Source: Betaproteobacteria bacterium
Lineage (GTDB): Bacteria; Pseudomonadota; Gammaproteobacteria; Burkholderiales; Eutrophovitaceae
DNA: 45,159 nucleotides
Direction: 5' to 3'
Assembly: GCA_020354125.1 (NCBI GenBank)
Contig: CP070643.1
Location: forward strand, 1,774,147-1,819,305
Shown: piece after piece, positions 28,862-37,275 of the stretch
How positions within the stretch are numbered: position 1 is the first letter of the stretch
Layout of the letters: every line of letters starts with the position of its first letter
Made by a program: the position numbers and the translations under genes
The notes under the pieces: model-generated
Databases searched by the model: none
The model's input: the letters and a program-made list of their open reading frames with translations, nothing else
What the model was told of the DNA's origin: nothing

Positions 28862-30844
28862 TCAGACCAACTCGACGTCGGTGATGATCTCCACAATCGC
28901 GGGACCTTCGTGTGCCAGTGCCTCACCGAATGCTTGCTGCAGTTGTTCCGGTTTGGTAACGCGAACGCCCTTGCCGCCGCACAATTTGGCGTAAGTGGCA
29001 AAGTTCGGATTGCGCAAGTCGGTTTCCCACACCGGCCACTCACCGGCGCGCTGTTCTTTCGATATCTTCCCAAGTTCGGAATTGTTGAGTAGCACGTGGG
29101 TGATGTCCATGTTGTACTTCACTGCAGTGTTGAATTCACCCATGTACTGACCGAATCCTCCGTCTCCGCTGACCGAGACAACCTTGCGGCCGCGGTAATC
29201 ATCCTGATCCTGCGTTGCCGCCCAGGCACCCATCGCGGCAGGAAATGCAAACCCAATCGAACCGAGATAACCGGACATGAGAATGCGCTGTCCGCGGCTC
29301 TCGAAATAACGACCGAATGAGTAGGTATTGTTACCGACATCGACCGCGACAATGGCGTCATCAGGTACCGCCGTGCTGAGCGCGGCAAACACCAGCGCCG
29401 AATTGAGGCCTTTGCCGCGATCGTCATCAAGACGGCTGCGTTTTTCAGCGCGCCAGATCTTCCAGCGTTCAGCCAACTCGGGCCCCTGATCATCGCTGCC
29501 AGTGGCACCAGCCAGGGTTTCATTGATGAGCCTGGCAGTAACACCAATCTCCCCCCAAACGGGTACTGTCACGCCATGGAATTTACCCAGTGTCATGCGA
29601 TCGAAGTCGACCTGAATGATTGGCTTCTGCGGCGTGATGCCGGTGTGATTGGAGAACGAAGTGCCAAACGCGAGAATCAGATCGCATTCGTTCATGAACC
29701 AGCTTGCTACCGGGGTGCCCGACCGCCCAAGTACGCCTGCGGCCAGCGGGTGGTCATCAGCAATTTGTCCTTTGGCCTTGAAGGTCGTTAGCACCGGCGC
29801 CTTTAGTTTTTCCGCGAGCGTAATGATGTCGTCCATGGCATCGCGCGCACCGTAGCCGACGATGATGATGGGGCGTTTTGATTTGCTGGTCAGTTTGACC
29901 GCCTCATCGAACGCTTCCTTTGGCGGCGCGATCTTCGGTAGCGCCACTCGACCTCCTGGGCCGGAAGCTTTTGCACCGTCTTTCGCCGGCAGAGTCTGCA
30001 CGTCGTCCGGAAAAATCAGGTGCGCAACGTCGCGTTCGACAATGGCGTTCTTGCACGCCAGCGTCATCAGCTCGGAATGTTTCGAAGTGTGCAGCACGGT
30101 CTGGCTGAAACGCGCGACCGGCGCAAAGGCGCTGGCGAGATCGACTTCCTGAAAGGCACCGGGACCGAGCACCTGCACATCAACCTGACCAGTCAGTGCG
30201 AGCAGTGGCGCACGGTCCACCTTGGCATCCCACAGGCCGGTCATCAGGTTGGTTGCACCGGGGCCGGCGATGGTCAGACAAGCGGCCGGTTTGCCGGTGA
30301 GTTTGCCGTAGCCGGAACAGGCAAATGCCGCGGCACCTTCGTGACGAATGCCGTAGTACTTCAGTTTGCCTTTTTGCTGCTGCAGTCGCAGTGCATCGGC
30401 CAACCCAAGGTTGGAATGCCCAACCATGCCGAACACGGAGGTCACACCCCAGTTGGTCATGGTCTCAGCCATGATGTCAGTGACGGTGGTCGCGTGCGGC
30501 GCTTCGGCTTCGATGCCGACATAGATTCCGTCGTCACGCACTTGCACCGGGTACATGGTCTGACCAGTGTCTTCGTGACCACCGGGCGGCAAACCGGTCT
30601 TCGGATCGAAATCCCAGCCATGCCACGGACAGCGCAGCCAACACTGACCGTCGGTGCCTCTTTCAATGGAACCTTCGCCGAGCGGACCACCCTGATGTGG
30701 GCATTTGTTATCCATCGCGAAGTACTCGCCATCAACATGCGTCAGTGCCAGTGAGACTGTGCCGGCGGTAACGGTTGCGACGCGACCTTCAGGCAATTCC
30801 TCCTTACTCGCAACCCGATGCCAGAAAAGATTCTTTCCACTCAT
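28862..30844 (-). CDS. Rieske [2Fe-2S] domain fused to a thiamine-diphosphate-dependent (pyruvate-oxidase-like) enzyme
   Basis: Residues 1-112 form a Rieske ferredoxin domain with both ligand pairs intact: CPHQGGPLG (Cys48, His50) and CPWHGWDF (Cys72, His75). Residues 118-660 form a full thiamine-diphosphate enzyme of the acetolactate synthase/pyruvate oxidase type: catalytic Glu169 in IRHEGAAAFACSGYG, a central domain, and the cofactor motif GDGGFGQYMGEF ending in LLNNSELG. I infer that an electron from thiamine-bound substrate could pass to the Rieske cluster, as in oxidative decarboxylation, but the substrate is unknown. ATG 30844 has AGGAAA upstream. A decayed copy of its 3' end lies at 1179-1307. 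A DUF5996 gene precedes it on the same strand. Confidence 0.88.
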   Translation of the reverse strand: MSGKNLFWHRVASKEELPEGRVATVTAGTVSLALTHVDGEYFAMDNKCPHQGGPLGEGSIERGTDGQCWLRCPWHGWDFDPKTGLPPGGHEDTGQTMYPVQVRDDGIYVGIEAEAPHATTVTDIMAETMTNWGVTSVFGMVGHSNLGLADALRLQQQKGKLKYYGIRHEGAAAFACSGYGKLTGKPAACLTIAGPGATNLMTGLWDAKVDRAPLLALTGQVDVQVLGPGAFQEVDLASAFAPVARFSQTVLHTSKHSELMTLACKNAIVERDVAHLIFPDDVQTLPAKDGAKASGPGGRVALPKIAPPKEAFDEAVKLTSKSKRPIIIVGYGARDAMDDIITLAEKLKAPVLTTFKAKGQIADDHPLAAGVLGRSGTPVASWFMNECDLILAFGTSFSNHTGITPQKPIIQVDFDRMTLGKFHGVTVPVWGEIGVTARLINETLAGATGSDDQGPELAERWKIWRAEKRSRLDDDRGKGLNSALVFAALSTAVPDDAIVAVDVGNNTYSFGRYFESRGQRILMSGYLGSIGFAFPAAMGAWAATQDQDDYRGRKVVSVSGDGGFGQYMGEFNTAVKYNMDITHVLLNNSELGKISKEQRAGEWPVWETDLRNPNFATYAKLCGGKGVRVTKPEQLQQAFGEALAHEGPAIVEIITDVELV

Positions 30845-30938
30845 TGATGAATTTCCTATCCGTGTGTTTGCACAGCTTCTGCGCGGCCCGATTGCGACGC
30901 TTTCTGAGATCGCTGCGTCATTAAGTTCTTCCTGGTTA

Positions 30939-31778
30939 TTACTTGGTTAGGAGATGCTCGCGGCCGGCTTTCAGCAAGCCGTTCCACAGCTCGAGCAGGT
31001 ATGCGGCCGGATCATCTTTATTCACGAGATCCCGATAGAGTAGTACTGCTGCATGAAAGTCTTTCGTATGCCAGGTGGCGCCAGGGGGCAACGGTAGCGA
31101 GGGAAACACCTGCGGAAACGGATATGCAGTGATGTAGAAGTAAGGTTCCGGAATTCCGCTATCGCCAAACAGGAAGCCGAAGTTCATCTGCTTGTCTGAA
31201 CTCTCTTCATCATCGGGATCTTCACCGGGGATTTTCTCGCCGGGAAGCCAGATCATGGCGAGGTCAAAATGGTGCGGCCACAGTTGCACCGGACTGGTCT
31301 CTTCGCGAATGCCGGACCGGAACGCCTGCATGGCGGCACCAACCCCACGCCAGGCAACGGCCAGTTGTGCAGCGACATCAGGTGAATAACCTGTCGTGGA
31401 TAGTTCCTCCTCCGGTTCTTGCAACGGAATCAACGAAAGATCGATACCGTTTGAAGCCAGAAAATCTGAAATCGTTCCTGCCAGTTCGGCAGCCGGTTGG
31501 CCGCGCAGTGGCACACCTTTGACGACACCGGTCGCGGTACGAACGTACACAAGACTGTGCGCGGGATCGAGCTCCAGCTCGAAGTCAATAGGTGCATGAA
31601 TCACGCCGGTTGTCATGCCATTGAGTGACGGCCGCAGGCTGATATGCCACCAGTGTTTGCGCCACGGGCGCAGCGCTTCCAGATAACTTCCGAACACCTG
31701 CGCGTAAGCGTGCAGCGCTTCAGTTGTGCCCGCTATCGCGGGCGGATCGAGGTCTGGAAAGCTTCGTTTTTCTGTCAT
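30939..31778 (-). CDS. DUF5996 family protein
   Basis: 279 residues from ATG 31778. The N-terminal block PWRKHWWHISLRPSLNGMTT followed by an FELELD strand, and the later SPVQLWPHHFDLAMIWLPG, match the DUF5996 family, whose function is not known. The protein has no signal peptide or membrane segment. It lies 94 bases upstream of the Rieske-thiamine-diphosphate gene on the same strand and may share its transcript. Confidence 0.8.
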   Translation of the reverse strand: MTEKRSFPDLDPPAIAGTTEALHAYAQVFGSYLEALRPWRKHWWHISLRPSLNGMTTGVIHAPIDFELELDPAHSLVYVRTATGVVKGVPLRGQPAAELAGTISDFLASNGIDLSLIPLQEPEEELSTTGYSPDVAAQLAVAWRGVGAAMQAFRSGIREETSPVQLWPHHFDLAMIWLPGEKIPGEDPDDEESSDKQMNFGFLFGDSGIPEPYFYITAYPFPQVFPSLPLPPGATWHTKDFHAAVLLYRDLVNKDDPAAYLLELWNGLLKAGREHLLTK

Positions 31779-31962
31779 GGTCTGATCCGTGGTCGAAGTA
31801 ACGCACCCGCAGCACCTTGCATCAGTGTGCGTCGGATACTCGACTTACGCAGACCGGCATTGAATGGACTCAGATCGCCGACGCAGCGTAGTCGTACAGA
31901 CCTGCCAGAGTGTCAAGCGCATGCTAAGTGGTTCGCGGGATAGAAACAACTGAGGTCGACCG

Positions 31963-32442
31963 TTGGCATCGACGCTGCTTCCAGATCGGTCAGACGAAAG
32001 CACCTACTGCATATGTGGTGCGCTAAGCGGACCAAAAGAGCACTCATTGCACAACAACCGATTCGTATGGCTGCTGTTTGTGACATCCGTGTGGCTTTTC
32101 ATAGGCCTGAACGGATACGAAGTGATCATCCATGCGATAAACGCGAGAAAGATCGTTGACGCTTATCCAGGCGGCTATGGCATCAGGATATTCATTGCGC
32201 CGTTCTTTCTACTTGCGGCGGCGCTGTTTCTCTGGTTCAAGATGTTCCGGCCGATGCGCCATCCGGCACGGATATTCGCCGGGCTTGTTGGCGGCTACAT
32301 TTTCTTGATGGTTCTGCTGGTCAACGTACTGGTGGCGGAAGTGTACGATCGCACCCTGCCTGCCACGCTGCTGTGGCTGTATTCCTACTCGGGCGTCGGC
32401 CATCTCGTCTACGCGTTTTTCGGCCGTGAGCGTCGGGCCTGA
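31963..32442 (+). CDS. Small integral membrane protein of unknown function
   Basis: TTG 31963 is preceded by GAGG with seven-base spacing, giving 159 residues; a second TTG at 32047 would give 131. Three hydrophobic segments are visible: FVWLLFVTSVWLFIGLNGY, IFIAPFFLLAAALFLWF and GGYIFLMVLLVNVLVAEVY, with a fourth weak one near the end. A Cys pair (YCICG) lies before the first segment. I do not recognise a family. It stands alone, with a stem-loop terminator candidate about 170 bases beyond its stop. Confidence 0.6.
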   Translation: MASTLLPDRSDESTYCICGALSGPKEHSLHNNRFVWLLFVTSVWLFIGLNGYEVIIHAINARKIVDAYPGGYGIRIFIAPFFLLAAALFLWFKMFRPMRHPARIFAGLVGGYIFLMVLLVNVLVAEVYDRTLPATLLWLYSYSGVGHLVYAFFGRERRA

Positions 32443-32614
32443 ACATGCGCGAGACATCACCGAGTCCGGCGCAGATTCCGTTCATCCACCGCGGCCAGTT
32501 CTGATCATCGCGAATACATCATCCGGGCACGACGCTAACGGATCTGATTCGCGCAAAGGCGCCGGCAGGATTCCGGAAACCCGCAAGCGCACTCATTGGC
32601 CGTCTGTAAACCGC

Positions 32615-32641
32615 AAAGTGTCGGGCATTGGCGACACTTTT
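32615..32641 (+). terminator. Stem-loop terminator candidate
   Basis: AAAGTGTCG pairs perfectly with CGACACTTT around an eight-base loop, ending in TTTT. The stem is only moderately GC-rich and the T run is short. Confidence 0.45.
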
Positions 32642-32793
32642 CGCCTCGCGCACGGTGACGCGCTTCGGTAACCTTCTAAGTAACCGGAGGGTTGTTTTTC
32701 ATACACTTTTCCCGGTTTCTCTCACAGGATAGTTTGGCCATGATCTGGGGTGTGACTGCCCTCTGCAGCTGCAGGCCAGGCGACAGAACAATT

Positions 32794-32825
32794 GCCCGGG
32801 GAAACCAGCGTTTCCGCCACCGGGC
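32794..32825 (+). promoter_or_regulatory. Leader hairpin before the DUF4382 lipoprotein gene
   Basis: Outer stem GCCCGG/CCGGGC encloses an inner stem GGAAAC/GTTTCC with a CAGC loop and a one-sided GCCA bulge. It ends 18 bases before the start codon, next to the ribosome site AGGAG. It does not match a riboswitch class I can name. Confidence 0.5.
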
Positions 32826-32843
32826 CTAAAGGGAGGCAGGAGA

Positions 32844-34385
32844 ATGAGAAAGTTACTTTTCGCGGCACTGCTGCTGGCAGGGTCCGCATTGCTCGTTTCG
32901 TGTGGCGGCGGCGGTGGCGACGGCAGCGGTTCTACGGCCGCAACCTCGACTGCGCCGGCAACGGTCGGACTGGTTATGACCGATGCGCACACCGATCAAT
33001 GGGACAAGGCGCTTGTCACGATTACTTCCGTTACGCTGATCAGCGACGAGGGTCATCAAGAGATCTTCTCCGGAGAGAAGGAAGTGGACCTGCTGGCGCT
33101 GCGTGAACACGTCAAATTGTTCGCTGTAAAGAAAGGAGTCAAGCCAGGCTACTACTCCAAGATAAGGTTAACACTCAAGGAACAACAAAAAGGCGAACAT
33201 TTATTGCTGATCGACGAGGATGCTGTTGCGCCCGCAGACAAACAGTGGGTAAAGGTTCCAAGCAGCAAGGTGGACCTGAATCCAAAAGACACAATCTATA
33301 TCGCGCCCGGCGCAGTCGTCTTTGCTTCATTTGATTGGGACATGGAGAAATCCCTGAAACTGACCGAGACGGGTTCGGGCAAGTGGATCATGCGGCCGGT
33401 GATCTTCGTGCATATCGGCACCAAGCCAATGTTCAAGAAGGGGTTGGTGCGTCTGTCGGGCATAGTGGAAACGGTCGGTGACCTCGGCTTCCGGCTGTGC
33501 TCGCCCCCTGAGGCGACAGCGTCATCAACGGACAGCAAAGAGTTTTGCGTAAATGTGCTGGTCAAGGACAACACCGGCGTGTTCGACAGCAACGGCGAGC
33601 CGCGCGTGGATCAAGATCCAATCGTGGCAAAAGGTGAAGAGCTGACAGTGGTCGGGCTGTTGCGTCGCATGAAAGACGACCATGACGACTACGACGATGA
33701 CGATGATGACGATTACGAACATCACGAGCATGACAGCCCATTCTCGAAACACGAATATGATGATGATGATTATGACGACGATGATGACGACCATCCTAAG
33801 TTCTTGGTCTCGGCGATCGTCGTTGAAGTCGGTCCCGAGGGCACCTGGGAACGTGTTCGCGGTACTGTAACCGCGGCGGTCAATTCCACCACTCAGCAGT
33901 TCGAACTCGACCCCGATCCGGGCCAGGGCTACGATGACACCACGTTATTGGCCGCGCAGTTATTCAAGGAGAGCCGTATTTTCCGACTGGAAGAGGACGG
34001 TTCGCTGAAGGAAATCACCGCGGCTGAGATCCTGTTCAATGACCGTGCTGCACTGGATGCCGTGAAGCTGGTGTCGACCGGCGGCACAGGGCCTGATCTG
34101 AACGTAGCACTCTTGCTCGCCCGACATGACCCGGCCACTGAAACACTCACCGGAAAGATCATGTCGGTCTCGCCACTGGGCCTTTGGGTTGAAATCGAGG
34201 GGGCGAGTTGCCTTGTCGATACCGATCCGCTGACGACCAAGGCGTTCGTGTTGTCAGATACCGGGGTCAAGGAAGTTTCTGTCTCTGACTTGCCGGTAGG
34301 CCATATCGCCGTCGTCACCGGAACGTCGGACGGATGCGAAGTTGCCGAAGTGATTATTGCGGGGCCCGCGCCTGCCGTCCCCTGA
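32844..34385 (+). CDS. DUF4382-type lipoprotein with Asp/His-rich segment
   Basis: 513 residues. The signal sequence MRKLLFAALLLAGSALLVSC ends in a lipobox with Cys20, so the protein should be lipid-anchored in the envelope. Residues 40-190 resemble DUF4382 (VGLVMTDAHTDQWDKALVTI, then a VDLLALREH block). The C-terminal half has repeated beta-type blocks like those of DUF5666 proteins. Residues 276-317 are nearly all Asp, His, Glu and Tyr, and could bind divalent cations. The ribosome site AGGAG is close to the ATG, a hairpin lies in the leader, and a strong intrinsic terminator follows the stop, so it is probably monocistronic. Function is not known. Confidence 0.85.
   Translation: MRKLLFAALLLAGSALLVSCGGGGGDGSGSTAATSTAPATVGLVMTDAHTDQWDKALVTITSVTLISDEGHQEIFSGEKEVDLLALREHVKLFAVKKGVKPGYYSKIRLTLKEQQKGEHLLLIDEDAVAPADKQWVKVPSSKVDLNPKDTIYIAPGAVVFASFDWDMEKSLKLTETGSGKWIMRPVIFVHIGTKPMFKKGLVRLSGIVETVGDLGFRLCSPPEATASSTDSKEFCVNVLVKDNTGVFDSNGEPRVDQDPIVAKGEELTVVGLLRRMKDDHDDYDDDDDDDYEHHEHDSPFSKHEYDDDDYDDDDDDHPKFLVSAIVVEVGPEGTWERVRGTVTAAVNSTTQQFELDPDPGQGYDDTTLLAAQLFKESRIFRLEEDGSLKEITAAEILFNDRAALDAVKLVSTGGTGPDLNVALLLARHDPATETLTGKIMSVSPLGLWVEIEGASCLVDTDPLTTKAFVLSDTGVKEVSVSDLPVGHIAVVTGTSDGCEVAEVIIAGPAPAVP
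33672..33795 (+). repeat. Low-complexity GAY-codon tract encoding Asp/His-rich segment
   Basis: Two blocks of almost continuous Asp codons mixed with His, Glu and Tyr codons, separated by a short ordinary stretch. The reading frame is kept throughout, and codons alternate GAC and GAT rather than forming a pure triplet repeat. Confidence 0.8.
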
Positions 34386-34415
34386 GCCTTCACTTAGGGG
34401 AACCAGGCAAAAAGA

Positions 34416-34451
34416 AACCGGCGCGGTCTTCTGACTGCGCCGGTTTTTTTT
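34416..34451 (+). terminator. Strong rho-independent terminator
   Basis: AACCGGCGC pairs with GCGCCGGTT over nine base pairs, and the stem end continues into a run of eight T. It lies 30 bases beyond the lipoprotein stop. Confidence 0.9.
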
Positions 34452-34550
34452 GATTATTGGCTGCGACTGTCACCGAGTTCAACGACGAACTCCGTATCCT
34501 CACGGAGCACACGCATCAAGTTGCGCATGAGGCTGCAGTGGATTGCTCGA

Positions 34551-34655
34551 TCAATCGTATTCGAAGCGCTCGTAAACGATATTCTTTCGCGGCACGCCAA
34601 TTTGCCTCAAGTGCCGCTCGACGGCCAGCAGCATCGGTGTTGACCCACAGATCAG
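34551..34655 (-). pseudogene. Frame-displaced C-terminal tail of the ferric-reductase-like gene
   Basis: In a different minus-strand frame the sequence continues LICGSTPMLLAVERHLRQIG and ends in YERFEYD. This is the expected NAD-binding C-terminus of the oxidoreductase that stops early at 34652. Adding one C in the GCCTG stretch near 34653 (GCCCTG) would join RAVCA to LICGSTPML without a break. Confidence 0.8.
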
Positions 34656-35788
34656 GCACAAACAGCGCGCTGCTCCGCTGGCAAATTTCGCGCAATGGTG
34701 GCGGCGTCGAACTCCCCTACTCCGCCAACCCAATCCGACGGTGGTTCATCCACCGAGAAAAACACCTTGAGGTCGAGCTTATTGGCCATTGCCATGATTT
34801 CCTCGGCGTAAGCGAGCTGCTGCGGGCGGCGCGCACCGAACACGAGAGAAATCGGGCGTTTGTCGCCCTTGTGCGCAAGATCGCGCAGGATGGAAATGAT
34901 GGGCGAGATGCCGTTGCCGCCTGCAATCAGATAAACAGCTTCGCCCTCGCGACCTTCGAGCGTGAAATTGCCGTGCGGTGCGTCGAGGCACACCGTTGCA
35001 CCCGGCTCGAGCTCACCAACCCGGGCGGACATGTCGCCGCGCACCTTGATCAGCAGACGCACACGCGGCAATTCATCGGGGCTCGAACTGATTGAAAACG
35101 GATTGTCGAGCACCGGAACAGCACCACGAAAATTCACCCAAGCAAACTGGCCAGCAACGAATTCGATGGCGCGGCCTTTAACAGGCTCAAGGGAAATTTC
35201 GTTGATTCCGCCACCGATTTCGCGCACCGATACGACGCGATAGGCTTTGCGTGTAAGCAGCCAAAGCGCTTGGCTGTTGCTGCCGACGGTGAATACGTGA
35301 TGTGCGCCGGCGATGGCGATGATCGTTACACCGACGACCTTGACAGCTCGCCAAACTTCGTATCTGACCGAAAGCTTGTGCCGCCAAATGCCGGCCGTGA
35401 CCACAACCACAACGGCGCACAACGCAATAGTGCCGCTGAGTATCAAGTTGGTAAGCATCATGCGCCTGAGCATGTTCAGGGCCTGTGGGATGTCGGCGAA
35501 ACTGTCAGGTAGAAAGAACAGCAGCGGGTGCAGCAGCACCAACAACACGGCGACTCTGCCGGTGAGCTGATGGAAACGCATGGTGCGGTTGATGCCAACT
35601 TTGCTGTACAAAATTTCGAATCGACCTGATGAAACGAACTGAAGCAGTAGCATGGCGAAAGCCAGCAGTCCCAAAGCAGTTGCGAGTAAACGCGCCGGGT
35701 TGCCGACACCCTCGATCAAACCGGTGGCGAGGAGCAGTGGCGCCAACGCCAGGGCGAAGTAAAGAATGATGAGGTTGGCGGGGCGCAT
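34652..35788 (-). CDS. Ferric-reductase-like membrane flavoprotein (apparent frameshift near the 3' end)
   Basis: 378 residues in the open frame. The N-terminal 200 residues hold about six membrane segments with paired His typical of ferric reductase-like heme domains (MRFHQLTGRVAVLLVLLHP, AGAHHVF). An FAD-binding barrel with NPFSISSSP and an NAD-binding domain with AGGNGISPIISILRDL follow. It should move electrons from NAD(P)H through FAD and heme across the inner membrane. The frame stops at 34652, before the CG-type motif and final aromatic that end this family; these are present in another frame down to 34551. The cause is one missing base, so either a sequencing error or a real mutation. 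Confidence 0.85.
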   Translation of the reverse strand: MRPANLIILYFALALAPLLLATGLIEGVGNPARLLATALGLLAFAMLLLQFVSSGRFEILYSKVGINRTMRFHQLTGRVAVLLVLLHPLLFFLPDSFADIPQALNMLRRMMLTNLILSGTIALCAVVVVVTAGIWRHKLSVRYEVWRAVKVVGVTIIAIAGAHHVFTVGSNSQALWLLTRKAYRVVSVREIGGGINEISLEPVKGRAIEFVAGQFAWVNFRGAVPVLDNPFSISSSPDELPRVRLLIKVRGDMSARVGELEPGATVCLDAPHGNFTLEGREGEAVYLIAGGNGISPIISILRDLAHKGDKRPISLVFGARRPQQLAYAEEIMAMANKLDLKVFFSVDEPPSDWVGGVGEFDAATIARNLPAEQRAVCA

Positions 35789-35894
35789 GATTCAGGATCT
35801 ACATGGCGCAAGGTCGCGCGACCGTGGCATCGATCAGCGCGAGGGGCAATATGCAATCACTATGAGCTTTTGTTGCGAGTTAATGCAACCGCAC

Positions 35895-36188
35895 CTAGCT
35901 CGGCGTCTCCATCTTGCCTTCGGTCGGATTGGTCAACGAACACTCCCAGCCGGTCACTTTTGAGTTCCTCGGAATCGCCGGCGGCATGTTTGCCAGGATC
36001 GATGGGATGGCCCCCTCAACCGAGGCTTCGCATTCCTCGATGGTCTTGAGGTTGGGATTGAACACGACGTAGCTGCCGATATCCGCATCGTTATCCAGCG
36101 AGAGTTCGACATAAACGCCGTCGGCTTCTTTTTCAGCGCACGCCGCCACGAATAACAACAGCACCAACGCCGACACTGCGTGTTTCAT
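35895..36188 (-). CDS. Small lipoprotein of unknown function
   Basis: ATG 36188 is preferred over longer starts: it has GGAG/GAGG upstream and is followed by a signal peptide ending in the lipobox LFVAAC (Cys19 to Cys20 region). The mature part of about 78 residues contains two further Cys (IEECEAS and GWECSL), which may form a disulphide. It is upstream of the ferric-reductase-like gene on the same strand, about 105 bases away. No family recognised. Confidence 0.75.
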   Translation of the reverse strand: MKHAVSALVLLLFVAACAEKEADGVYVELSLDNDADIGSYVVFNPNLKTIEECEASVEGAIPSILANMPPAIPRNSKVTGWECSLTNPTEGKMETPS

Positions 36189-36300
36189 TGCCTCTATCTC
36201 CAGAAAGTTCGGTTGCCTATCGGGGCGATTCTCGGAACAGCGAATTTTAGGGCAGTAGGCTGCTGTCGCGAAAGTCGCGTCCCGTGTGCACCCTGATAAT

Positions 36301-37188
36301 TCAACTGGTTTTGGTCGCCTCGGTCTGATACGGCGGCAACGGCGCGCCGCAGTCGCGGCAGAACTTGGCACCCGGCATGTGGCCTTCGCTCAGACATTCA
36401 TGGCAGGTTCGAGTGGTGGGTACGCGCAGCATTCTCTGTGCGGTGAACTCGGCACTGACGATACCAGTGGGCACGGCCAGCGTACCCCAACCAAGCAGCA
36501 TCATTATCGAGGCAACCACGCGTCCCAGGTCGGTATGCGGCGTAATGTCGCCAAAACCAACGGTGGTCATCGTGGTAACAGCCCAGTACACAGCCAAGGG
36601 GATACTGGTGAACCCATTCGACGGGCCCTCGACCACATACATCAGCGTGCCCATGATCAACACCACCATCAGTACAAACGACAGGAACACGAAGATCTTT
36701 CGCCGTGAAGCGTATAGCGCGCGCGCCAACGCACCGTACTCGGCAACGTAGTGGGCGAGTTTGAGAAGACGAAACAAGCGCAGCAGACGCAACACACGCA
36801 CATCTAGCAGCGCATGCAGGCCCGGCACCAATGCGGCGAGGTAAGTTGGCAGCACCGCAAGCAGGTCAATGATGCCGTAGAAGCTCTTGGCATAACGCAG
36901 CGGGTGGCGCACGCAAGCGAGCCGCAAAACGTATTCAATAGTGAAAACAAGGGTGAAGCCCCACTCGAGCCGGTTGAGCACGCCTGCATACTTGGCGTGC
37001 ACCGACTCCATGCTGTCGAGCAGGACTACCGCGACACTGGCAAGGATGACCCAGATCAGCGTCAGGTCGAACCAGCGTCCGAGACGCGTGTCGGCTTCGA
37101 AGATGATGATGTAGGTGCGAAGGCGCCAGCCAGAGACCGGCCGGCCATATCCACCTTCGCCCGGTGAATAGGTGTCTGCTGTATCCAT
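36301..37188 (-). CDS. Voltage-gated potassium channel with C-terminal zinc ribbon
   Basis: 295 residues. It has six membrane segments, with an S4-like voltage sensor RVLRLLRLFRLLKLAHY (131-147) carrying Arg/Lys every third position. The pore loop has the K+ selectivity filter TTVGFGD (208-214), followed by S6. After S6 the tail holds two Cys pairs, CHEC (262, 265) and CRDC (277, 280), spaced like a rubredoxin-type zinc ribbon. No RCK or cyclic-nucleotide domain is present. The ribbon could couple metal or redox state to gating, but that is inference. A 112-base spacer separates it from the small lipoprotein gene on the same strand. Confidence 0.9.
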   Translation of the reverse strand: MDTADTYSPGEGGYGRPVSGWRLRTYIIIFEADTRLGRWFDLTLIWVILASVAVVLLDSMESVHAKYAGVLNRLEWGFTLVFTIEYVLRLACVRHPLRYAKSFYGIIDLLAVLPTYLAALVPGLHALLDVRVLRLLRLFRLLKLAHYVAEYGALARALYASRRKIFVFLSFVLMVVLIMGTLMYVVEGPSNGFTSIPLAVYWAVTTMTTVGFGDITPHTDLGRVVASIMMLLGWGTLAVPTGIVSAEFTAQRMLRVPTTRTCHECLSEGHMPGAKFCRDCGAPLPPYQTEATKTS

Positions 37189-37275
37189 GATCGTTATGCT
37201 AGCAGCCTGACAGATTCAGGGTTACGAGCAGGCAGCTTCAGTGCAGAGGTGCGCTACGAATTGTCCGTTCGCGGC

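Larger units (their letters stand above)
32443..32843. other. 401-base gap: terminator candidate plus structured leader of the DUF4382 lipoprotein gene
   Basis: No gene is recognised. It contains the stem-loop at 32615-32641, the palindrome CTGCAGCTGCAG at 32763-32774, and the hairpin at 32794-32825 just before the next gene's ribosome-binding site. Confidence 0.5.

Noticed and set aside
32761..32843. Possible cyclic-di-GMP riboswitch before the lipoprotein gene
   Set aside because: The hairpin lacks the conserved GEMM core bases I know; only an unnamed leader structure is supported.
33672..33795. Pure triplet microsatellite
   Set aside because: Codons alternate GAC/GAT with interspersed His, Tyr and Glu codons, so it is a selected low-complexity protein segment rather than a simple repeat.
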